A stretch of DNA of 12,385 bases from Chamaesiphon sp. (GTDB taxonomy: Bacteria > Cyanobacteriota > Cyanobacteriia > Cyanobacteriales > Chamaesiphonaceae): NCBI GenBank assembly GCA_026786125.1, contig JAJAYU010000334.1:1-12385 (forward strand), written 5' to 3'. Made by a program: the position numbers and the translations under genes. The notes beneath the pieces are model-generated. The model saw nothing but the letters and a program-made list of their open reading frames with translations. It ran no database searches and was not told the DNA's origin. Positions 7,179 to 12,385 of the stretch are shown here, in pieces. How positions within the stretch are numbered: the stretch's first letter is position 1; every line of letters begins with the position of its first letter.

Positions 7179-8138
7179 CTATCGAACTAAACCTAATTCT
7201 ACGAGTTCTTTAGGTGATGCTAGTAAGTCAATGCCTACGAAGAAGATTTTATCTTCCCCATCGAGCAGAAACCGCCATGCGAGATTAATTCCCACACTAT
7301 CCCCAAACCAAGGAGTCTGGACTTTCCCCGTTACTTTAATCTGGGTAAATCCACCATCTGCTGGCTCAGAGACTCCCTGCTCTGGTAAAAGTTTGAGTCC
7401 ATAGCACTCCTCATACATATAGTCGAGAATGCGCTGATGACCGACAATCGGTTCTTGGAATGGAGGTTTGAGGGCACCATCTGGGACAAATAGGGCTACG
7501 GCTGCGGGGAAGTCGAAGGCGTTCATGTCTTCCATGTAAGTTAGGACAGTCGCATTTGTGATGCCCTCAATGGTGACTTTGGATCGAGGTGCAGCTTCTT
7601 TTGGGGGAATCACAGGTTCAGTGACTTTGGGAGTATCACCCATTGGGGCGAAACCCATATTGACGACGATATCCTGAAGGACTGTGAGTTGTTGTCCGCC
7701 TTCGAGTGCGTCGATACTTTTGAGCACACCCGCTGCCTTCGAGGATAGTTTATAGCCCTTGGGAATCGGGGCGACGATAGTTTCCTTCATCCACTCGCTT
7801 AATTGATACCAGAAGCCCAATTTGACATTGGTACCAAAAGCCGAATAAGTGCGAGAAATAGGCGTATCGGTATGGTTGACAAGATCGCACATCACTTGCG
7901 TTTGCGCTAATGCTGGCATCTGCTTGATTTCAGTCAATGTTGCTTGGGCGAATACCATGTTGGCTGACGACATGGCTGCGGGGGTAATTTTAGTACCCAT
8001 TTCAGTGTAGGCAAACCACAGTAATGCTAATTGATCCTCAGCACTGAGCAGATTGTACGATTCAACTATCTTGGGAATCGTGTCTGCAATTTGAGTATTT
8101 GGAAAAATAAGTCTGGCTAGATCAAGGGTATATGACAT
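7179..8138 (-). CDS. ocp: Orange carotenoid protein (OCP), with Gln at position 155
   Basis: The 319-residue protein is a full OCP: an all-helical carotenoid-binding domain (about 1-160), a linker, and an NTF2-like C-terminal domain (about 190-319). OCP binds a ketocarotenoid, converts from orange to red under strong blue light and quenches phycobilisomes at the thylakoid. It aligns without gaps to my memory of the Synechocystis protein up to about residue 165. Carotenoid-pocket residues W41, Y44, W110, Y201 and W288 are present, as are N104 and W277 of the domain interface, C84, P126, E244 and F299. Position 155, normally Arg, is Gln (codon CAG at 7674-7676), and position 27 is Ser where I recall Arg. 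The ATG has no Shine-Dalgarno, and a heptamer array begins 12 bases upstream. No FRP gene is adjacent. Whether it is OCP1, OCP2 or OCPX needs a tree. Confidence 0.97.
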   Translation of the reverse strand: MSYTLDLARLIFPNTQIADTIPKIVESYNLLSAEDQLALLWFAYTEMGTKITPAAMSSANMVFAQATLTEIKQMPALAQTQVMCDLVNHTDTPISRTYSAFGTNVKLGFWYQLSEWMKETIVAPIPKGYKLSSKAAGVLKSIDALEGGQQLTVLQDIVVNMGFAPMGDTPKVTEPVIPPKEAAPRSKVTIEGITNATVLTYMEDMNAFDFPAAVALFVPDGALKPPFQEPIVGHQRILDYMYEECYGLKLLPEQGVSEPADGGFTQIKVTGKVQTPWFGDSVGINLAWRFLLDGEDKIFFVGIDLLASPKELVELGLVR

Positions 8139-8150
8139 GGTTAAATTAAT

Positions 8151-8181
8151 TGAGAATTGAGAATTGAAAATTGAAAATTGA
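8151..8181. repeat. Heptamer tandem array (STRR type) in front of OCP
   Basis: Four copies of the 7-bp unit TGA(G/A)AAT run from 8151 to 8178 (two TGAGAAT, then two TGAAAAT), followed by a partial TGA. This is the pattern of the short tandemly repeated repetitive (STRR) heptamers known from cyanobacteria. It starts 12 bases upstream of the OCP ATG and so lies in the leader or core promoter. A change in copy number would move any upstream promoter or leader element by multiples of 7 bases. Confidence 0.85.
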
Positions 8182-8193
8182 TACTTAAAGAGA

Positions 8194-8255
8194 TAGGAGC
8201 AATTTATGAAGCGGAGGCACTGCCTTAGCAGCTACCACTTTATGAATTGCTCCTA
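8194..8255 (+). repeat. 18-bp inverted repeat between ferredoxin and OCP genes
   Basis: The arms at 8194-8211 (TAGGAGCAATTTATGAAG) and 8238-8255 (CTTTATGAATTGCTCCTA) are separated by 26 bases. Eleven outer pairs are perfect. The seven inner pairs include two G-U wobbles on plus-strand RNA, which become A-C mismatches on minus-strand RNA, so the full stem folds better when transcribed rightward. Both flanking genes run leftward. The loop holds a smaller AGGCA/TGCCT hairpin. It may be a mobile palindromic repeat, an antisense RNA structure, or a processing/termination element for the ferredoxin message, whose stop is 12 bases away. Confidence 0.7.
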
Positions 8256-8267
8256 CCTAAAATTTCT

Positions 8268-8636
8268 TCACGACACTTTTGCAGTGGCTTTTACTAATCC
8301 CTGTTCGGGTGTCCAGAGCAACTCTTCTCCTTCTCCAAAGTGACCTTCATATTTTGTGACACGCACATCGCCTAAGACTTTGACTTGGCAGGATAACCGT
8401 CGATCTTTATGACTAGAATTCGGCGGAAAAGACATCCGTGTTGTTTCTAATTTGGTGGGTTCTGAGACTGCACCCTCAACTTTAACCAGGCATGTACCGC
8501 AGATACCATGTCCGTGACAGTTGAATATCTGCGCGCCATTACTATAGAGATCGATGTCCTGTTCGAGTAGTGCTTCGCGGAGATTAGTTCCTTCGACAAC
8601 TTCAAAGTTCTTGCCTTCAGCCATAATTCTTGGCAT
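8268..8636 (-). CDS. [2Fe-2S] ferredoxin-like iron-sulfur protein
   Basis: The 122-residue soluble protein has the plant-type [2Fe-2S] fold. Cluster ligands are C40, C46, C49 (CHGHGICGTC) and C83 (RLSCQ), the usual C-x5-C-x2-C-xn-C pattern. The EGTNLREALLEQ helix precedes the cluster loop, and the C-terminus is about 20 residues longer than in photosynthetic ferredoxins. The wide loop between C49 and C83 and the basic KDRRLSCQ place it nearer the cyanobacterial subtypes used in special redox roles than the main PetF, though the partner is unknown. AAGGAG lies 7 bases before the ATG. The OCP gene lies 129 bases downstream, beyond a large inverted repeat. Confidence 0.92.
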   Translation of the reverse strand: MPRIMAEGKNFEVVEGTNLREALLEQDIDLYSNGAQIFNCHGHGICGTCLVKVEGAVSEPTKLETTRMSFPPNSSHKDRRLSCQVKVLGDVRVTKYEGHFGEGEELLWTPEQGLVKATAKVS

Positions 8637-8973
8637 ATTCGTTCTCCTTTTGGTTTAATACATTTACTGGAAGTAGCGATCCTATTAACACGAGCATATT
8701 TCAATGCTAGGAGATATCGATGAGTAAATGCGTCAATCAATAGATAGATTATTGATTCCAATTTTTAGGTAAAATATCTATCCATAGGAATAGATCGAGA
8801 ACTTAGCACCAGGATCAAAAAGTTTTCGATCGATCACGGCTGCGCTCGGTGGTGGCTGATACTTCGGTGAGACAGACCGGAAGATCTACGATTGATATTT
8901 AATAAAGAGTAGAGGTTTAAATCCCCATCTTAAAAACCCAATTATCAATTATTAATTATTAATTATCAATTAT
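8637..8973. other. Noncoding stretch between the broken permease and the ferredoxin
   Basis: These 337 bases contain no convincing gene. The left end (from 8940) is a five-copy heptamer array that runs into the permease stop codon. The part nearest the ferredoxin should hold its promoter, but I saw no clear -35/-10 pair. A short imperfect hairpin (TTCGGT...ACCGGAA, about 8862-8881) is present without a U-run. A GGTTTAAATCC block at about 8914 looks like a tRNA T-arm but has no matching arms around it. Confidence 0.5.
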
Positions 8974-8974
8974 T
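8940..8974. repeat. Heptamer tandem array (STRR type) at the permease 3' end
   Basis: Five copies of AATTAT(C/T) occupy 8940-8974 (order C, T, T, C, T), overlapping the last stop codon of the broken permease. Read on the minus strand the units become TGATAAT/TAATAAT, similar to the TGARAAT units in front of OCP, so the two arrays appear to belong to one repeat family in opposite orientations. Confidence 0.8.
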
Positions 8975-10296
8975 TAATGACCGCCACTAGCTCCAGCTTC
9001 TGTCTTCACCTTCTTAAAGAACAAAACTGCAATGCCAAATGAACCGCCTAAATTCCGCATCATATTAAACAAACCACTTGCCGAACCAGCTTGAGAGCGG
9101 GCTAACCCAGCGGTAGCGACACCAGACAACGGCACCATAATCAACGGTTGACCCATCGCGCGGACTAATTGCGACCACCGTAACTGGTCGATTCCGGTCA
9201 GATTAGTCAGATCGGCATTCATAAAACAACTAATCGAAAATAGACTAATTCCCACCGCAATTACCAGTCGAGCATCAAACCGCTGGAGCAGCTTGGGTAC
9301 AAATGGAATTAGAAATAATTGGGGTATTCCCGCCCACATTAATACCTCACCAATTTGCAGCGCATTATACTTTTGAATCTGGACTAGATACAGCGGGAGG
9401 ATATAAATCGAACCATATAAGCCCACACCCATCGAGATATTAACAATACTAGCTAGTCCAAAGTTTTGGTTTTGGAGTAGTCGCAAATTAATAAACGGCT
9501 GCTTTCAAGTTAATTCAATCCAGAAAAAGATTGACAAACAAATCACCGCAATCGCGCCTAAGCTAATAATAAAAAAAGAGTTAAACCAATCCTTGCGCGT
9601 ACCCTCTTCTAAAACTATCTGTAAAGCCGCTAAACCGATCGCCATTGAGCCAATCCCCCACCAGTCACCTTGCTTCAACAATTCGGGCTTAGGAGGTCGT
9701 TGTTTGACTCCATACCAAATACCAGCTAGTAATAACAGACCAGGAATGACATTTAGATAGAAGATATAATGCCAGCTTAAATTGTTGGTGAGCCAGCCAC
9801 CGAGTGTGGGTCCGATCGATGGCGCAAAGGTAGCAGTAATCCCAAATAAGGCCATACCGATCGGTTGTTTAGATGGCGGTAGGCTGATTAGCATATTTGT
9901 AAATGCCATCGGAATCAAAATCCCCCCCGTTGCTCCCTGGAGAGCGCGAAAGGTAATCATTGACGACAAATCCCACGCCGAAGCACAACAAACTGAAAAG
10001 AAAATAAATAACGCCGCATTTACTAAGATATAGCGGCGTACCGAAAATACCTGAGACAACCAACCAGTCAAAGGAATTACGACAATTTCTGCGACTAAAT
10101 AAGCGGTAGAAATCCAATAACCTTCCTCCAAAGTGGCACCTAAAGCTGCTTGAATATCTTGGAGTGATGAATTGGTAATCTGAATATCTAGGACTGCCAT
10201 AAATGCACCTAGCATACTAGCTGCCACACCAACCCAGGTTCTGAATGATACATAATCTGGTGAATTTTGATTCGCGATCACACTTGGATTTGCCAT
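8974..10296 (-). pseudogene. DHA2-family drug efflux MFS permease (EmrB/QacA type), broken
   Basis: The intact form would be the inner-membrane proton-driven pump of an EmrAB-type efflux system. The first piece (9505-10296, 263 residues from ATG) has the DHA2 motifs LDIQITNSSLQDI, WISTAYLVAEIVVIPLTGWLS, RALQGATGGILIPMAF and GPTLGGWLTNNLSWHYIFYLN, ending FFWIELT. There, TGA (9505-9507) interrupts the reading frame, which continues in phase as KQPFINLRLLQNQNFG (8974-9504). A single C-to-T change from CGA (Arg) would explain the stop. The second piece runs into RNLGGSFGIAVLFFKKVKTEAGASGGH, in which the family's last periplasmic loop and final helices (roughly 80-90 residues, estimated from the usual length of about 530) are missing before the tail. 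A GTG at 10305 is an alternative start; the ATG has GAG 8 bases upstream. The adaptor gene ends 19 bases upstream. Confidence 0.88.
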
Positions 10297-10315
10297 AGGT
10301 TTCACTCTAGATTAC

Positions 10316-11268
10316 TTATTTAATTTCTACAGTAACTTCGGCAGACATCCCTGGTGCAATGCGTGATTCATAACCCTTGATACTTTGAGGATCTAAGCTA
10401 ATTTTGACTGGAATCCGCTGGACGATTTTGGTGAAGTTGCCAGTGGCATTATCTGGTGGTAATAAGGAAAATTGAGCACCAGAGGCAGGTGAAATACTGT
10501 CAACATAACCTCTAAAAATGTGGCTGGGAATAGCGTCTAACTTAACTTCAACTGGCTGCTTGGCTTTCATTTTACCCAGTTGGGTTTCCTTGAAGTTGGC
10601 AACTACCCAATAATCATTATCGACAACCACCATCAATGGTGCGCCGATTTGAACCTGGTTGCCGACTTCAGCCGTTTTCTTGCCGATCCGCCCGGCACTA
10701 GGGGCGGTGATATTTAGATACGATAGCTGCAATTGGGCATTCTTGAGAGCCACTTGGGATTGCGAGATCGCCGATTGTGCTGCTGCATACTGACTGCGAT
10801 TGACTGCTGTTTGTTGTCCACTTGCTGTTGCCTGTTCCAATCCGCCTCTAGATGCCGCAAGTTTGGCTTGTGCCGTGGTGATTCCAGCTTGAGCTTGGGC
10901 TAGTTGGGATTTTGCTTTGGCTACTCCGAAGCGATAGTACCGACAATTTTGCTACTAATTTGGTGAATGTGTCCAGCCACGATCGCATTATCTGTGGCTT
11001 GGTGAGTAGAGCTATATTCCCAATAATTATACCCAGCGACACCCGCGACAATTGCCCCAATCCCCAATCCACCCAAAATTAGGGCGATCGGTTTTTTGCG
11101 CTTTGATACCGATGTTACTGGCAGTTCTGATTCTAGGAGTGGAGTAGTGTTGCTATCTAGATCTGTCGATGATGTTGATACGGGTATTGTCACGATAGTT
11201 GAATCTAGATCGTGGTTTTCAAGGTGATCGCCATTCCGATCTTTGTTAGTTACAATCTGGGATTTCAT
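10316..11268 (-). pseudogene. HlyD/EmrA-type membrane fusion protein of the efflux pump, broken by deletion and frameshift
   Basis: The intact form would be the periplasmic adaptor linking the EmrB-type permease to the outer membrane. The N-terminal piece (10921-11268, 115 residues) has a polar cytosolic start, one membrane helix at about 60-82 (KRKKPIALILGG...) and the first barrel strand, TDNAIVAGHIHQISSKIVGTIAS, then stops at TAG. In the next frame, from about 10927, the protein resumes with GVAKAKSQLAQAQAGITTAQ, continues through LNITAPSAGRIGKKTAEVG and NDYWVVANFKETQLGKM, and ends MSAEVTVEIK. The join therefore skips the first lipoyl half and most of the coiled-coil hairpin, perhaps 150 or more residues judged from family length, and changes frame. 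An ATG-initiated or reinitiated C-terminal fragment would lack the membrane anchor. It should be nonfunctional unless this is an assembly error. Confidence 0.88.
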
Positions 11269-11337
11269 GATTTTTCTTACTTGATTAAGTTAGTGTTTAT
11301 TCTGATTAAAAGCTAATTATTTAGGATGCGTAGTATT

Positions 11338-11366
11338 TTTATAAAAGTAAATCCAGTGCTTGTTAA
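11338..11366 (-). promoter_or_regulatory. Candidate sigma-70 promoter of the efflux operon
   Basis: On the minus strand TTAACA (11361-11366) and TATAAA (11338-11343) are separated by 17 bases, each matching five of six consensus positions. The -10 box lies 69 bases upstream of the adaptor ATG. An inverted repeat CCAGT-N11-ACTGG (11353-11357 and 11369-11373) surrounds the -35 box and is a possible site for the neighbouring MarR regulator. No experimental support is available. Confidence 0.5.
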
Positions 11367-11397
11367 TTACTGGTGATCGGTTGCAGTGCATAATTTG

Positions 11398-11410
11398 AGC
11401 TAACTTAGCT
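11398..11410. promoter_or_regulatory. Short palindrome overlapping the marR stop codon
   Basis: AGCTAA-c-TTAGCT is a perfect 6-1-6 palindrome, nearly extended to TTGAGCTAA-c-TTAGCTTAA, over the last codons of the MarR gene and just upstream of the efflux promoter. It could be a regulator binding site or a weak hairpin at the end of the marR message. There is no U-run. Confidence 0.3.
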
Positions 11411-11872
11411 TAAATTAGCGATCGCCTGATTTAATGATTGAGAAAACTGTGCTTGGGCTTGAGCAGGCACGCCAGCCCATGTTTGGGCGTGCAAATCGGC
11501 GACTACTTGCGGCAGTATATCCTCTAAATCCTTGCCGGAGTCAGTTAGCCAAATCCGACAGATGCGGCGATCTACTGGATCTTTTGCCCGCCGGACAAAA
11601 CCACGCTCTTCCATCCGATCTAGAACCCCAGTCAAGGTACCGCCCACCTGTTGCAATTTTTCGCCAATCCCCGAAGTCGGTAAGCCATCTTCTTGCCACA
11701 AGCAACACAATACCAACCAATGAAAAGGTGTGAGTCCAAATGGCTCTAATCGATCGCTAAATTTGCGATAAAGTAGTTGGGACAATAGTTTAATTCGGTA
11801 CCCCGTGCTGTGCGGTGCCCTGAGTTCTGGCCTGGAGGCTAGTGAGACAGACTCGATTGATATAGAGTTCAT
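11405..11872 (-). CDS. MarR family transcriptional regulator
   Basis: The 155-residue protein has a winged helix-turn-helix fold. It contains GYRIKLLSQLLYRKFSDRLEPFGLTPFHWLVL (dimerisation and first helices), LPTSGIGEKLQQVGGTLTGVLDRMEERGFVRR (helix-turn-helix, about 64-95) and the wing DPVDRRICRIWLTDSG (about 98-113) with the DRR signature. All core elements are present and the length is usual. MarR proteins next to EmrAB-type pumps normally repress the pump and release DNA when they bind a phenolic or drug ligand. Here the pump genes directly downstream on the same strand are broken, so any remaining role is autoregulation or control of other genes. The ATG has no good Shine-Dalgarno. Confidence 0.93.
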   Translation of the reverse strand: MNSISIESVSLASRPELRAPHSTGYRIKLLSQLLYRKFSDRLEPFGLTPFHWLVLCCLWQEDGLPTSGIGEKLQQVGGTLTGVLDRMEERGFVRRAKDPVDRRICRIWLTDSGKDLEDILPQVVADLHAQTWAGVPAQAQAQFSQSLNQAIANLS

Positions 11873-12079
11873 TTTGCCAATTACTTAGCGTGCGTACTAT
11901 TTATCTTGACACGATTGATGAAGTAATGAGATCGAGCATCTGCCTGAGTTTTGTTTTCTTCTCAACCCTTTACTTAGTGGGATTAATGCTCGTATACCAT
12001 GCTTCCGATCGTTTGTCTGAGCCTTTTGCGTGCCCCATATTTTTTGTTAAGATGGTGGATATATTCGAGCGGAAAGTAA

Positions 12080-12286
12080 ATGTTGATGAAGACTATCGAA
12101 CAATTAACGATCGACAAGATACTAGATTTACCGTCGGAATTACAACAACAGGTATTGACCTTTGCTGAGTTTTTAGAATTTAAACACCAACAACTAGAAG
12201 ACGAAGGTTTACTTAAAGCGATGCAAGAAACTAAAGATGATGAAACCATCGATCTTATCAATGCTAAGTTATATCTTGATCGATAA
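12080..12286 (+). CDS. DUF2281-like antitoxin of a type II toxin-antitoxin pair
   Basis: The 68-residue protein MLMKTIEQLTIDKILDLPSELQQQVLTFAEFLEFKH is followed by an acidic tail (LEDEGLLKAMQETKDDETIDLINAKLYLDR). This matches small DUF2281-type proteins of cyanobacteria, where an N-terminal E-x-L-P-x-x-x-Q-x-x-V/L-x-x-F-x-E-F helix region precedes a variable toxin-binding tail. It probably neutralises the toxin encoded next. GGAAAG at 12071-12076 is 3 bases from this ATG but 9 bases from a second ATG at 12086, so a start at the third residue is at least as likely. The stop TAA overlaps the toxin ATG (TAATG), which implies translational coupling. Confidence 0.8.
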   Translation: MLMKTIEQLTIDKILDLPSELQQQVLTFAEFLEFKHQQLEDEGLLKAMQETKDDETIDLINAKLYLDR

Positions 12287-12385
12287 TGAATGTCACATAT
12301 AAGAAGAAATTTCTCAAAGATTTAAAGGCTCTCCAAGGCTCAGAGGTTTACGAGAAAATTTGTATTTTGGTATTAGAAGAGATAC
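12286..12385 (+). CDS. RelE/ParE-like toxin, N-terminal part only
   Basis: The frame starts at the ATG overlapping the antitoxin stop (TAATG) and stays open to the window end, giving MNVTYKKKFLKDLKALQGSE and 13 more residues to VLEEI. The start [MxVxYKKxFLKDLKxL] is typical of cyanobacterial RelE/ParE-superfamily toxins paired with DUF2281-type antitoxins; the superfamily includes ribosome-dependent mRNA nucleases and gyrase poisons. The catalytic C-terminal region lies outside the window, so the activity cannot be judged. Confidence 0.78.
   Translation, partial: MNVTYKKKFLKDLKALQGSEVYEKICILVLEEI

Noticed and set aside
7060..7404. Plus-strand frame of 114 codons over the lysine-rich gene and the OCP end
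   Set aside because: It is antisense to two supported genes and has no family features; its Phe-rich start is simply the complement of Lys codons.
8447..8761. Minus-strand frame of 104 codons overlapping the ferredoxin
   Set aside because: It begins at a TTG in the intergenic region and reads through the ferredoxin gene in the wrong frame.
8905..8935. tRNA-like T-arm (GGTTTAAATCC)
   Set aside because: No acceptor stem, D-arm or anticodon arm can be placed at proper distances.
9505..9507. TGA in the permease as selenocysteine or programmed readthrough
   Set aside because: No selenocysteine insertion structure was seen, the family has no conserved Cys/Sec there, and the same operon has other disabling lesions.
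11890..12168. Open frame of 92 codons on the plus strand beginning with GTG
   Set aside because: It overlaps the antitoxin in another frame, has no ribosome-binding site and no recognisable family; the antitoxin frame explains the sequence.
1..12385. CRISPR array, prophage or insertion sequence
   Set aside because: No regularly spaced repeats of CRISPR length, no transposase or phage genes and no terminal repeats with target duplication were seen; the two tandem arrays are simple heptamers.

Overview
The window looks like a cyanobacterial chromosome segment. The clearest marker is a full-length orange carotenoid protein (OCP), the photoprotective partner of phycobilisomes. The HIP1 octamer GCGATCGC occurs at 2203-2210, 3472-3479 and 11418-11425, CGATCG-type cores are frequent, and two heptamer tandem arrays of the STRR type are present. 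No ribosomal or tRNA gene was seen.

Layout: almost everything from 1 to 11872 is on the minus strand, so it reads from right to left. At the far right, on the plus strand, is a type II toxin-antitoxin pair whose RelE/ParE-like toxin is cut by the window edge. Moving left come an intact MarR regulator (11405-11872), a candidate promoter, and the remains of an EmrAB-type drug-efflux operon. The HlyD/EmrA adaptor (10316-11268) has an internal deletion with a frameshift. The DHA2 permease (8974-10296) has an in-frame TGA and also appears to lack a segment before its tail. Next is a photoprotection/redox group: a [2Fe-2S] ferredoxin-like protein (8268-8636), OCP (7179-8138), an unlisted 35-residue lysine-rich protein (7038-7145), a pterin-4a-carbinolamine dehydratase (6731-6994) and a DUF5335 protein (6272-6625). 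After a strong hairpin come a zinc alcohol dehydrogenase (4901-5941) and an acidic DUF6335-like protein (4561-4821), closed by an intrinsic terminator. The left end holds an FMN reductase (3783-4355), an AI-2E-type permease (2664-3698), a FUSC-type permease (404-2644) and a tautomerase-family protein cut by the left edge (1-379).

How the genes work together: most are stress, redox or envelope-transport functions, not one pathway. OCP quenches phycobilisomes in strong light. The ferredoxin, FMN reductase and alcohol dehydrogenase are redox enzymes, and the FUSC and AI-2E genes overlap or nearly abut as a membrane-transport operon. The MarR gene appears to have outlived the efflux pump it probably controlled.

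Most notable points: the OCP has Gln instead of Arg at position 155, a residue needed for phycobilisome binding in the model protein, while the carotenoid-pocket residues checked are kept. The efflux operon carries at least three separate lesions. A heptamer repeat array lies directly in front of the OCP start. A small lysine-rich gene with a good ribosome-binding site lies between OCP and the dehydratase.
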